This document shows, piece by piece, positions 10,996-19,195 of a stretch of DNA of 64,000 nt. Within the stretch, counting starts at the first letter, position 1. Each line of letters starts with the position of its first letter. Below the pieces are notes generated by a model. The model had not been told where the DNA came from. It was given only the letters and a program-made list of their open reading frames with translations, and ran no database searches. A program made the position numbers and the translations under genes. The DNA is from Cognatundibacterium crateris (GTDB taxonomy: Bacteria > Pseudomonadota > Gammaproteobacteria > Burkholderiales > Burkholderiaceae_D), in NCBI RefSeq assembly GCF_010078235.1, contig NZ_JAABOS010000010.1, forward strand, positions 62,001 to 126,000, read 5' to 3'.

Positions 10996-11024
10996 TTTCT
11001 CAAGTTCTGTTCTAACTTGAGAAA
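10996..11024. promoter_or_regulatory. Perfect 11-bp inverted repeat upstream of the cytochrome c gene
   Basis: TTTCTCAAGTT and AACTTGAGAAA flank a 7-nt spacer, 43 bp before the cytochrome start codon and about 90 bp from the divergent Trp-rich gene. There is a -10-like TAAAAT at 11032. With no T run after the stem, this fits an operator or a 5'-UTR hairpin better than a terminator. The binding factor is unknown. Confidence 0.55.
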
Positions 11025-11066
11025 ATACAGCTAAAATGAACGCGCATTTTTAACCTGGAGAGAGCA

Positions 11067-11375
11067 ATGAAAAAAACTGTATACGCAGCAGCACTGATGG
11101 CTGTTTTTGCATCTGGTTCCGCAATGGCTAATGCTGATCTGGCAAAGGCAAAAAACTGTATGGCTTGCCATAACGTGGATGCTAAAGTGGTTGGTCCTGC
11201 TTACAAAGAAGTCGCAAAAAAATATGCAGGCGATAAAACAGCAGAAGCCAAGCTGATTCAAAAAGTATTGAAGGGTGGTTCTGGTACCTGGGGCGCGATC
11301 CCTATGCCAGCGAATGCACAAGTCAGTGAAGCCGAAGCGAAAACGCTGGTGAAATGGATACTGGCATTGAAATAA
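11067..11375 (+). CDS. Periplasmic class I cytochrome c (c551/c552 type)
   Basis: A small electron carrier of 102 residues. It has a signal peptide (MKKTVYAAALMAVFASGSAMA), one haem-binding motif CMACH (C31, C34, H35) and the distal Met ligand in IPMPANAQV (M80), which is typical of cytochrome c551/c552 (cytochrome c8) carriers that shuttle electrons between bc1 complexes or quinol dehydrogenases and terminal oxidases or nitrite reductase. The ribosome site GGAGAG stands 8 nt before the ATG. It is transcribed alone between a palindromic upstream element and a strong bidirectional terminator. The partner enzyme cannot be told from context. Confidence 0.93.
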   Translation: MKKTVYAAALMAVFASGSAMANADLAKAKNCMACHNVDAKVVGPAYKEVAKKYAGDKTAEAKLIQKVLKGGSGTWGAIPMPANAQVSEAEAKTLVKWILALK

Positions 11376-11410
11376 TGCATGCAGCGGCCGGTTCCGGCTG
11401 CTGAGATGCA

Positions 11411-11449
11411 ATAAAAAAACCGGCAGTGCGAACTGCCGGTTTTTTTTAT
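11411..11449. terminator. Bidirectional terminator between cytochrome c and the amino-acid binding protein gene
   Basis: Stem AACCGGCAGT / ACTGCCGGTT (11418-11427 with 11432-11441), A-rich on the left and followed by a T run on the right. It serves both convergent genes. Confidence 0.92.
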
Positions 11450-11464
11450 TGCGTGTAAGGCGGA

Positions 11465-12610
11465 TTACTTAGTTACAGTCAGCTGTTCACGCTTACCTGC
11501 TTTGTAAGTGAACAAAGTCAGTGTACCGTCTTTGATGTCGCCTTTGTCATCAAATGCGATATCGCCAGTCACACCTTTGTATTTGATCTTTTTCAGCATA
11601 GGCAGGTATTTTGCCGGTTCAGCAGAGTTAGCCTGCTTCATCGCTTCTACCATGGTCATGACTGCGTCATACACATACGGTGCATAGATCTGTACTTCTA
11701 CACCAAATTTTTTCTTGTATGCGGCTTTCCAGTCATCATTGATTTTTTTCTGTGCATCCAGAACACCACCGGCTTCCGCGCAGACGACCTGGCCTTCACC
11801 GATGCCATCGCCAGCCAGTTCAACCAGTTTCGCAGTACAGATACCGTCACCACCCATGAATTTAGCATTCACGCCCAGTGCTTTCATCTGACGCAGCATA
11901 GGACCTGCAACAGAATCCATACCACCGAAGAAAATCAGGTCAGGTTGTTTTGCTTTGATGGTAGTCAGGATCGCTGCAAAGTCATTGGACTTGTCTGTCG
12001 TATGTTCCTGTACCACGATTTCAGCGCCTTTACCTTTTGCGCCTTTGATGAATTCTTTAGCCACGCCTTCACCATACGCGGTTTTGTCGTCGATCACAGC
12101 GACTTTCTTCGCTTTGGAAATCTGTACTGCGTAACGGCCTAATGTGCCACCCAGCTGACCGTCATTCGCTACTACGCGGAACGCGCCTTTGAAACCCTGA
12201 TTAGTGTAAGGAACGGCTGTTGCGGAAGGGGAGATCTGAGGAATGCCTGCATCGTTATAAATTTTGGAAGCAGGAATAGTCGTACCGGAATTCAGATGGC
12301 CGATAACGCCGTTGACTTTCGCGTCAACCAGTTTTTGCGCAACGGTAGTGCCTTGTTTTGGATCGCCGCCATCATCTTCTGCCAGCAATTCGAATTTTAC
12401 TTTTTTGCCGCCGATGGAAACGCCTTTAGCGTTCAGCTCTTCAATCGCCATTTTGGCGCCGTTTTCATTGTCTTTACCCAAGTGGGCAATCGCACCGGAC
12501 ACAGGGCCCACGTGACCGATTTTTACTACCATTTCCTGAGCTGCCGCAGAACCAGCGAAAGCGAAAGCGATTGCGCCAGCCAGTGGAATCATTTTAGTTT
12601 TGAACGACAT
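11465..12610 (-). CDS. Branched-chain amino-acid ABC transporter periplasmic binding protein (LivJ/LivK-like)
   Basis: The periplasmic solute receptor of a high-affinity leucine/isoleucine/valine (or related amide) ABC importer, 381 residues. The start at 12610 has AGGAG 7 nt upstream; longer in-frame starts lie inside or before the ribosome site. A signal peptide (MSFKTKMIPLAGAIAFAFAGSAAAQ) is followed by the family opening VVKIGHVGPVSGAIAHLGKDNENGA. Further hallmarks are the HLNSGTTIPASKIY and GGMDSVAGPMLRQMK stretches. The permease and ATPase genes are not adjacent, which is common in Burkholderiales where this receptor is encoded alone. The neighbouring leftward gene is a DadA-like dehydrogenase, but 474 bp separate them. 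Confidence 0.9.
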   Translation of the reverse strand: MSFKTKMIPLAGAIAFAFAGSAAAQEMVVKIGHVGPVSGAIAHLGKDNENGAKMAIEELNAKGVSIGGKKVKFELLAEDDGGDPKQGTTVAQKLVDAKVNGVIGHLNSGTTIPASKIYNDAGIPQISPSATAVPYTNQGFKGAFRVVANDGQLGGTLGRYAVQISKAKKVAVIDDKTAYGEGVAKEFIKGAKGKGAEIVVQEHTTDKSNDFAAILTTIKAKQPDLIFFGGMDSVAGPMLRQMKALGVNAKFMGGDGICTAKLVELAGDGIGEGQVVCAEAGGVLDAQKKINDDWKAAYKKKFGVEVQIYAPYVYDAVMTMVEAMKQANSAEPAKYLPMLKKIKYKGVTGDIAFDDKGDIKDGTLTLFTYKAGKREQLTVTK

Positions 12611-13084
12611 GAACATACTCCTAAGGTTTATTTTAAGTAGGACAACAATACTGCTAACCAACTTATTCAGAAAACTGAATAGACAAAAGGTACAACAGAA
12701 ATTTTATTTCTCAAAGCTATTTTCTGCGGTTTTTTCTGCCAAGCAGCATTTTTTATATGCCTGGTTTTTGGGAGGATTTGCACCAAAATTGTTCGTCAAC
12801 TGAGCGTGTTTTTTTGTGAGAAAGTGGCTAAACCCTCAGTGCAAAAGCAAACAAGGCAGACTGAGGAATTAAACCTGTGCGGTGCAGCATGGTAAATGCT
12901 GGTGGAGTCGGGTGCAGTATTGCTGGGTAAAGCGCAATTCAGGATATTTGATGAAGGGATATTTTGCATAATTATGGTGCATAGCAACAAGAATACGCTA
13001 CACGATGTAGTGATCTCTATGCCTGCAAATTACGGTGCGCTTGAGGTGTGCCCAGATAACGCTGCCGCAGTAAAAATGCTCAGT
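12611..13084. other. Upstream region of the amino-acid binding protein gene
   Basis: This stretch of 474 bases is AT-rich near the binding-protein gene and carries an inverted repeat, TATTCAG/CTGAATA with an AAAA loop (12664-12681), some 55 bp before its start codon. The rest shows GCACCA and TGGTGC half-sites that resemble NtrC sites but are not paired at the right spacing. A 65-codon frame in the right half has no ribosome site or family match and is not called. Confidence 0.45.
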
Positions 13085-14344
13085 TCAGCCTGAAAATTGA
13101 AAATCGACTTCAGGCTGCCGTCCGGCCATGATATCGGCCAGCGCATGCGCAGATCCGGCGGCCATGGTCCAGCCCAGACTGCCATGTCCTGTGTTCAGAT
13201 ACAGATTCGGAATCCGGCTGCGTCCGATATACGGGCGATTGGACGGCGTCAGCGGGCGTAGCCCGGCCCAGAAATTGGGCTGCTCATAATCGCAGGCATC
13301 AGGGAATAATTCCCGGGTACGACGGCGCAGTGCTTCGCAGCGCACAGGATTGAGCGCTCGGCTGTAGTCGTTAATTTCGCAGGTTCCTGCCACGCGTAAG
13401 CGTGAACCCAGACGCGAGAACACCAGCTTATGCGCATCATCGGTCAGCGATACCTCAGGCGCAGCCCGGGGATTGGTCACATTAAAGGTCGCCGAATAGC
13501 CCTTAGCCGGAAAAATCGACAGCGGTATTCCGAGCGGCCTTAACAGCGAAGCTGAGTAACTGCCCAGTGCCATGACATAGGCGTCGGCCGTCAGTTGTTG
13601 GTGTTGTCCTTGCGGATTAATCATTTCAACGGCCAGTAGGTTGTCGCCTGCTGCATCCGGAATCAGGCGGGAAATCTCGCTCTGGAATAAAAACTGCACC
13701 CCAAGCTTGCGGGCTTGTTGCGCGAGCTGCTCGGCGAACATCCTGATGTCACCGGACTCATCGCTGGCGGTGTAATCTCCACCGACCAGCCGCCGGGCAA
13801 TCGGATGTAGCGCCGGTTCGGTTTGCAGCACCTGCTCACGCGTCAGGGTCTGGCGCTCACAGCCGAGTTCACGCATTAGCGCAGCAACACGCTGGGCGCG
13901 GCTGAACTCCTGTTCATCGGTATAAAAATGCAGGATGCCGCGCTGTAAATCATCGTAGGCAATCCCGGTTTCTGCGCGTAGTTGTATCAGGCAGCGCCGG
14001 CTGTAGTCGGCCAGTGCCACGATCTGACGCAAATTCTGCTTTGTTCTGTGTGGGCTGCATTCGCGCAGAAATGCCAGCGCCCAGCGCCACTGCTGCCAGT
14101 CCGCATGCAGGCGGAATAACAGCGGCGCATCTTCTTTGCCAAGTGAACGTAACAGGATGCCGGGTGCAGCGGGATTGGCCCAGGGTTCGGCATGCGAGAC
14201 TGAGATCTGGCCGCCGTTGGCAAAGCTGGTTTCCAGCGCCACTGCAGGCTGGCGGTCTATCACGGTGACTTCGTGCCCCTGACGCGCCAGATACCAGGCA
14301 CTGCAGGTGCCGATGATGCCAGCGCCAAGGACGATCACTTTCAT
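13085..14344 (-). CDS. dadA: D-amino-acid dehydrogenase small subunit (DadA-like FAD oxidoreductase)
   Basis: Membrane-associated flavoenzyme of the DAO family that oxidises D-amino acids (chiefly D-alanine) to the keto acid and passes electrons to the respiratory chain. The 419-residue product begins MKVIVLGAGIIGTCSAWYLA, the FAD-binding GxGxxG fold, followed by the ETSFANGGQISVSHAEPWANP stretch that is typical of DadA. Near the C-terminus the FAD-domain sequence FWAGLRPLTPSNRPYIG and the GHGSLGWTMAAGSA motif are conserved. The start at 14344 places the Rossmann strand at the N-terminus; a start six codons upstream is possible. No alanine racemase gene is nearby. Glycine oxidase-like activity is an alternative, but the motifs fit DadA better. 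Confidence 0.88.
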   Translation of the reverse strand: MKVIVLGAGIIGTCSAWYLARQGHEVTVIDRQPAVALETSFANGGQISVSHAEPWANPAAPGILLRSLGKEDAPLLFRLHADWQQWRWALAFLRECSPHRTKQNLRQIVALADYSRRCLIQLRAETGIAYDDLQRGILHFYTDEQEFSRAQRVAALMRELGCERQTLTREQVLQTEPALHPIARRLVGGDYTASDESGDIRMFAEQLAQQARKLGVQFLFQSEISRLIPDAAGDNLLAVEMINPQGQHQQLTADAYVMALGSYSASLLRPLGIPLSIFPAKGYSATFNVTNPRAAPEVSLTDDAHKLVFSRLGSRLRVAGTCEINDYSRALNPVRCEALRRRTRELFPDACDYEQPNFWAGLRPLTPSNRPYIGRSRIPNLYLNTGHGSLGWTMAAGSAHALADIMAGRQPEVDFQFSG

Positions 14345-14464
14345 GGTTAAGAGTCTTCGCAAAGTCTGACAGTCGGATAGTCTGACTGTGAGATAGTTAC
14401 TGAGGAGAGTATTGAGCTGGTACTGACCAGCCTGAGCGCAGCCTTGCTCAGGCCGCGCTGCGCT

Positions 14465-14854
14465 TTATTTGCCTGAGCGCAGTTTGGAAATTTCCTGATT
14501 CACCGAGCGTGTGATCAGTTCTTCCAGCGATTTGCTAAGACCGGCCCGGATATCGTTTGCCAGTTTATCCACCGCTGTTTGCAGTACATCGGCCAGTCCA
14601 TCTCTGACGCGGTGCTCCAGTACGAAATCCACGCGCGTCAGCACTTGTTTGAGCACGGCTTCTTTTACATTCTGTTCCAGCTCTTGCCAGTCTTGCTGAG
14701 GCTCGTTATTCGTGGCTTGTTCCATAGCCGCGCTCATGTCGTCCTGCACCACTGGCAGCTGCGTAGCGGGCGCAGGCTGTGCTGCGCTTGCTTCTGCATC
14801 AGGCAAAATGACCTCAGTCAGAACGGGAATATTGGCATCGATCAGATTACTCAT
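14465..14854 (-). CDS. Conserved hypothetical protein coupled to holC
   Basis: A predicted cytosolic, acidic protein of 129 residues with no recognised domain. The first half is a low-complexity Ala/Pro/Gln/Glu-rich stretch; the second half is a predicted amphipathic helix (LEQNVKEAVLKQVLTRVDFV, then VLQTAVDKLANDIRAGLSKS) that may be a coiled coil, ending in a basic tail. The start codon lies one base after the holC stop (TAA-T-ATG), so translation is very probably coupled; an upstream in-frame start inside holC is less likely. Proteins like this are often found next to holC in Burkholderiales, but no function is known to me. Confidence 0.7.
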   Translation of the reverse strand: MSNLIDANIPVLTEVILPDAEASAAQPAPATQLPVVQDDMSAAMEQATNNEPQQDWQELEQNVKEAVLKQVLTRVDFVLEHRVRDGLADVLQTAVDKLANDIRAGLSKSLEELITRSVNQEISKLRSGK

Positions 14855-14855
14855 A

Positions 14856-15272
14856 TTATTTGGCTGGGTAGTGGCTGAGGCTATGCCCCTGCTGTTGATA
14901 ATGGCGATAGCGTTCACGCCCGGACAAGGTCGCTGCCTGGTCCTGGCTCACGATTTCTATCATGCGGCCAAATTGCTGATAATGTTCAGGCACGCTGCTG
15001 CTCAGATTGATCAGCAAATCAAAATGCGGACTGTCATTGAGCCTGCCTGCACTGAAAATGATGGGGGTGAGACTGGCGTATGCATGGTCCATACCTACAT
15101 GCGGCAAAAACTCCGCTTCCGTCAGCGTCCACAGCGCTTCATCCAGCTGACGTAGCTGGCTGGTATCTGTATCAAACACCACCAGCCTGGCGCCAGCGTT
15201 ATAGGCTTTGCGTATCAGGCGGCAGGTGTAATTCAGCTTGTCGGCGACATTGCTGTGAAAGTCTATCTTCAT
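14856..15272 (-). CDS. holC: DNA polymerase III subunit chi
   Basis: The chi accessory subunit of the clamp-loader complex, which links DNA polymerase III to single-stranded-DNA-binding protein at the replication fork. The 138-residue product starts MKIDFHSNVADKLNYTCRLI, shows the RLVVFDTDTSQLRQLDEALW and FLPHVGMDH segments and ends in a Rossmann-like domain with the conserved RYRHYQQQGHSLSHY tail. It starts 3 bp after the stop of the DUF4124/glutaredoxin gene and sits in the folD-prlC operon rather than next to pepA and valS, as it often does elsewhere. Confidence 0.92.
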   Translation of the reverse strand: MKIDFHSNVADKLNYTCRLIRKAYNAGARLVVFDTDTSQLRQLDEALWTLTEAEFLPHVGMDHAYASLTPIIFSAGRLNDSPHFDLLINLSSSVPEHYQQFGRMIEIVSQDQAATLSGRERYRHYQQQGHSLSHYPAK

Positions 15273-15275
15273 TGT

Positions 15276-15896
15276 TCAGAACCGGAATCCATTGTCAGCT
15301 TCTTTTTTCACAGGTTCAGGCTGCTTCTTTTTCTTCGCAGCTGGTTCTGCTGCCTTGTTTGCGGCAGCTGTGACGGGCGCAGCACTTTCCGCAGCCGGGT
15401 AGCGGTAATCGCCGGGCAGCATATTAGTGGCCGGGTAACCGGCACTGCTGAGCGCGCCTTTCCAATCCTCGGTATTGTAACCATGCAGACCGCGGCCACC
15501 CACTTGCAAATAAGGCAGTTGGATATCGCCACTGACTTGCTGCAGCTTGTCACTGTCTTCCTTGGTTTTCACTGTTTTTTCGGAAAACGGAACGCCCGCA
15601 GACTTCAACAAGGATTTGCCTTCATTGCAAGGCGCGCAGTTATTGCCGGTATAAATCGTGACCGGGTTTTTACCTACAGCCAGTGACAGTTCGTAAGGAA
15701 AACGATTACTTTCGGCCGCAGGATTCAGGCTGCGGGTTTCCAGCAGCTTTTGATTGGCGGCCGGTGGGGTGTCGGAATACGTGATTTTCCCGTCCGGACC
15801 CACTGTCTTGTACAACTGCGCCTGGGCTTGCGCGGCACATAGCAGCATGGTGCAGGCCAGCAGGGCAGGGCGGAATGCTTGGGGCAAAGTAGGCAT
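15276..15896 (-). CDS. DUF4124 / glutaredoxin-like periplasmic protein
   Basis: A 206-residue secreted protein with a signal peptide (MPTLPQAFRPALLACTMLLC, cleavage after AQAQA). Residues of about 27-50 form a DUF4124 unit (QLYKTVGPDGKITYSDTPP). The next section is a glutaredoxin-like domain with the redox motif NCAPCNEGKSLL, and the late PYLQVGGRGLHGYN fits the cis-Pro loop of the thioredoxin fold. The tail is Ala/Lys/Pro-rich and low in complexity. GGAG 6 nt before the ATG at 15896 decides the start over one four codons upstream. It lies 21 bp after prlC. A role in periplasmic thiol chemistry is inference. Confidence 0.82.
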   Translation of the reverse strand: MPTLPQAFRPALLACTMLLCAAQAQAQLYKTVGPDGKITYSDTPPAANQKLLETRSLNPAAESNRFPYELSLAVGKNPVTIYTGNNCAPCNEGKSLLKSAGVPFSEKTVKTKEDSDKLQQVSGDIQLPYLQVGGRGLHGYNTEDWKGALSSAGYPATNMLPGDYRYPAAESAAPVTAAANKAAEPAAKKKKQPEPVKKEADNGFRF

Positions 15897-15917
15897 AAAT
15901 TTCTCCATTGGCTGGGC

Positions 15918-17984
15918 TCAGGCGGCCATGCCGCTATGACGTAATAAGGCATCGATGGCAGGCGCTCTGCCACGGAAGGCCTGGAAGGATTCCAAGGCCG
16001 GGCGCGAGCCGCCAACTTCCAGAATCTCACGCCGGAAGCGTTCGCCGGTCGCAGCCGACAGACTGCTGCCTTCCTGCGCTGCCGTCTCTTCAAATGCCGC
16101 ATACGCATCGGCGGATAAGACTTCTGCCCATTTATAACTGTAATAGCCAGCCGCATAGCCACCGGCAAAAATATGGCTGAAGGAATGCTGCATACGGCTG
16201 AAGGCCGGCGGCATCAGTACCGCAACTTGCCGGCGCACTGCATCTACCACATTTTGTATGCTGACACTGCTGTCAGCCGGATCGAACTCACTGTGCAGGC
16301 GCATATCCATGAGCGAAAACTCAACCTGACGCAGGGTTTGTAAGCCGGACTGGAAGTTTTTGGCTGCAATCATTTTGTCGTACAGCGCGCGTGGCAGCGT
16401 CTCACCTGTATCGATGTGCGCAGTCATTTCCTGCAACACGTCCCACTCCCAGCAGAAATTCTCCATGAACTGAGATGGCAGCTCGACCGCATCCCACTCC
16501 ACACCGGAAATGCCGGACACCGACAAATCGTCGACCTGGGTCAGCATATGATGCAGACCGTGACCGAATTCATGGAACAGGGTGATCACTTCATCATGGG
16601 TGAACAAGGCCGGGCGTGCTACGCCATTGATACTGAGCGGTTCTGAGAAATTACAGACCAGATACGCGACCGGGGTTTGTATGCGTTCACCGATACGACG
16701 GCGGCCGCGCGCATCATCCATCCAGGCGCCGCCACGCTTACCGGAACGTGCATATAAATCGAGGTAAAACTGACCGAGTAATTGCCCGTCTTTTTCTATG
16801 CGGAAGAATTTGGCATCCGGATGCCAGGTAGGTGCCTGATCCGGCAAAATCGAGACTGAGAACAGGGTTTGGATGACACGGAATAAACCGGCCACGACCT
16901 TATGTTCAGGGAAGTATTGTTTGACTTCCTGCTCAGAAAACGCATAACGCTGTTCACGCAGTTTTTCAGACACGAATGCGACATCCCAGGCTTGCAGCTC
17001 AGTCAGGCCGCATTGTTCCTGTGCGAATTGACGCAGTTCTTGCAAATCCTGCTCAGCATAGGGACGCGCACGCTGTGCCAGATCTTCGAGGAAGCTGATC
17101 ACTTGTGCCGGCGAATCAGCCATTTTGCTGACCAGCGAGACTTCAGCAAAATGCGCATAGCCGAGCAGCTGCGCTTCTTCACGCCGTAAGGCCAGTAATT
17201 CACGCATGATGGCACTGTTATCCCAGTCAGGATTTGCACCCAGTTCTGAGGCTTTGGTCGCATTGGCGCGATAAATCTGTTCGCGCAGATTGCGGTTTTC
17301 TGCATATTGCAGCAGGGGATAATAAGACGGGAAATGTAGCGTGAATTTATAGCCGGACTTGCCGTCTTTTTCTGCCGCTGCCTTGGCGGCATGAATCACA
17401 TCTTGCGGCAAGCCGCTGAGTTCTTGTTCAGTGTCCACCCACAGACCGAAATCATTGGTGGCATCGAGCACGTTTTCAGAAAAACGGGTGGTCAGCGCAG
17501 CTTGCTGTTCCTGAATTTCTGCATAACGCTGCTTTTTGTCGTCCGCTAATTCTGCGCCGCTCAGGCGGAAATCGCGGATCGCATGTTCGACGATGGTTTT
17601 GCGCGCCTGTGAGTACGTAGAAAAATCCGGACTTGCCTGCAGTGCTTTATAGCGCTCAAACAGCGCCAGATTCTGCCCGAGCTCGGTCCAGAATTCAGTC
17701 ACAGCGGCCTGATTGTCGTTGTAGGCTGCACGCATTTCCGGTGTGTCAGCAACGGCATTCAGATGGCCGACCACACTCCAGGCGCGTCCGAGTTTTTCAG
17801 TCGCCTCTTCCAAAGGCTGGACGAAATGTTCCCAGTCCGGCGCCTCGCTTGCGCTGCTCAGACGGGCCACGACTGCGCGCGCCTGACTCAATAATTCGGC
17901 AATTGAGGGCGTTACCTGTTCGGCACGGATATCTTGAAAACGGGTCAGATCACTCTGGTCCAGCAATGGATAGGCTTGCTTCAT
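15918..17984 (-). CDS. prlC: Oligopeptidase A, M3-family zinc metallopeptidase
   Basis: A cytosolic thimet-type oligopeptidase that degrades short peptides, including cleaved signal peptides. The 688-residue product matches the usual length. The catalytic signature LFHEFGHGLHH (H471, E472, H475) is followed by the conserved SGVEWDAVELPSQFMENFCW block that supplies the third zinc ligand. The C-terminal FSHIFAGGYAAGYYSYKWAEVLSAD is also highly typical of M3. It starts 2 bp after the folD stop (TAA-AT-ATG), so the two are certainly co-transcribed. No signal peptide is seen, in agreement with a cytosolic role. Confidence 0.96.
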   Translation of the reverse strand: MKQAYPLLDQSDLTRFQDIRAEQVTPSIAELLSQARAVVARLSSASEAPDWEHFVQPLEEATEKLGRAWSVVGHLNAVADTPEMRAAYNDNQAAVTEFWTELGQNLALFERYKALQASPDFSTYSQARKTIVEHAIRDFRLSGAELADDKKQRYAEIQEQQAALTTRFSENVLDATNDFGLWVDTEQELSGLPQDVIHAAKAAAEKDGKSGYKFTLHFPSYYPLLQYAENRNLREQIYRANATKASELGANPDWDNSAIMRELLALRREEAQLLGYAHFAEVSLVSKMADSPAQVISFLEDLAQRARPYAEQDLQELRQFAQEQCGLTELQAWDVAFVSEKLREQRYAFSEQEVKQYFPEHKVVAGLFRVIQTLFSVSILPDQAPTWHPDAKFFRIEKDGQLLGQFYLDLYARSGKRGGAWMDDARGRRRIGERIQTPVAYLVCNFSEPLSINGVARPALFTHDEVITLFHEFGHGLHHMLTQVDDLSVSGISGVEWDAVELPSQFMENFCWEWDVLQEMTAHIDTGETLPRALYDKMIAAKNFQSGLQTLRQVEFSLMDMRLHSEFDPADSSVSIQNVVDAVRRQVAVLMPPAFSRMQHSFSHIFAGGYAAGYYSYKWAEVLSADAYAAFEETAAQEGSSLSAATGERFRREILEVGGSRPALESFQAFRGRAPAIDALLRHSGMAA

Positions 17985-17986
17985 AT

Positions 17987-18832
17987 TTACATTCTTTCTG
18001 CAGCTTCGATAGTATTCACCAGTAACATCGTGATGGTCATAGGGCCAACGCCACCCGGTACCGGTGTGATGTAACCCGCGACTTCTTTACTTGGCAGGTA
18101 ATCGACGTCACCACACAGCTTGCCTTCATCATCGCGGTTCATGCCGACGTCGATCACGACTGCGCCTGGCTTAATCATATCGGCAGTGACCAGATTACGT
18201 TTGCCAGTGGCGACAACCAGGATGTCGGCATTGCGGGTGTGTGCGCCCAGATCACGGGTCTTGGAATTACAGATGGTGACGGTAGCGCCAGCTTGCAAGA
18301 GCAGCATAGCTTGCGGCTTGCCGACGATGTTAGATGCACCGACCACGACCGCGTTGGCGCCGCGTACCGGGTAATCAATCGATTCCAGCATTTTCATCAC
18401 GCCATACGGTGTGCATGGACGGAACAGCGGCTGGCCGGTCATCAGCAGACCGGCGTTACTGATGTGGAAGCCATCAACGTCTTTCTCTGCCGCGATCGCT
18501 TCGATGACTTTATTGGCATTGATATGCGCTGGCAAAGGCAGTTGCACCAGGATGCCGTGGATTTTCGGGTCCTGATTCAGGCGGGTGATATGCGCCAGCA
18601 ATTCAGCTTCACTCAGATTGCCTTCGTATTTTTCCAATACCGAATAAAAGCCGCAATCCTCGCAGGCTTTGACTTTATTACGTACATAGACCTGGGAGGC
18701 GGGATTGTCGCCAACCAGAATTACTGCCAGACCAGGTTGCTGGCCTTTTGCAGTCAGGGCGGCGGCACGTTGTTTAACGTCAGCGCGGATTTGTTGGGAG
18801 AGTTCGGTTCCGTTGATGATTTGGGCGGTCAT
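17987..18832 (-). CDS. folD: Bifunctional methylene-THF dehydrogenase / methenyl-THF cyclohydrolase
   Basis: Interconverts 5,10-methylene-, 5,10-methenyl- and 10-formyl-tetrahydrofolate using NADP, feeding purine and formyl-Met synthesis. The 281-residue product shows the active-site stretch [21 protein letters not shown] (catalytic Lys in YVRNK), [19 protein letters not shown], the Rossmann NADP loop [12 protein letters not shown] and the terminal signature [15 protein letters not shown]. It heads a leftward operon with prlC, a glutaredoxin-like gene and holC. Confidence 0.97.
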   Translation of the reverse strand: MTAQIINGTELSQQIRADVKQRAAALTAKGQQPGLAVILVGDNPASQVYVRNKVKACEDCGFYSVLEKYEGNLSEAELLAHITRLNQDPKIHGILVQLPLPAHINANKVIEAIAAEKDVDGFHISNAGLLMTGQPLFRPCTPYGVMKMLESIDYPVRGANAVVVGASNIVGKPQAMLLLQAGATVTICNSKTRDLGAHTRNADILVVATGKRNLVTADMIKPGAVVIDVGMNRDDEGKLCGDVDYLPSKEVAGYITPVPGGVGPMTITMLLVNTIEAAERM

Positions 18833-19195
18833 GATGGTGGGTAGAGAGCTAGGTGAAAGCGAGATTATAAAGGATGCAGCCAGGCTATAACGTATCAGCG
18901 GGTGCCTGCCCTTCAGTGTTTGGACTCTACACCTTTCTGGCTGTCTTTTTTTTAGGCATCTTAGTTGAGTTTTTTATACGTGTTTATACTTGGGTGTAAG
19001 CTGTTTTGTTGTTTTTTCGTAACTTCAATTCATAATTCGTTGACACTTAAAACGCCAGATGGCTTCATCTGGTTTGTGAAAATTGATTTTCAGAATTGCA
19101 TTGAATTATTGAAATCTGATTGAAAAATTTTCTGGAACGGCCAGTAACTGGCGCTAGTTGGTGTTAATTAAAATGTATAAAATTGGAGTGTGACA
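18833..19195. other. Divergent intergenic region between folD and the TonB receptor gene
   Basis: These 363 bases are AT-rich and must hold the promoters of both divergent genes. A small hairpin CCAGATG-GCTT-CATCTGG lies at 19055-19072, about 125 bp before the receptor start, directly after a TTGACA (19040) that is -35-like but has no good -10 at 17 bp. No Fur box was recognised. Confidence 0.45.

Noticed and set aside
12760-12990. NtrC-like half-sites upstream of the amino-acid binding protein gene
   Set aside because: GCACCA and TGGTGC occur but not paired at the spacing of a real NtrC site, and no sigma-54 promoter was found.
14431-14452. Hairpin CCTGAGC/GCTCAGG between the holC-linked gene and dadA as a terminator
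   Set aside because: No T run follows on either strand, so it is not supported as a terminator.
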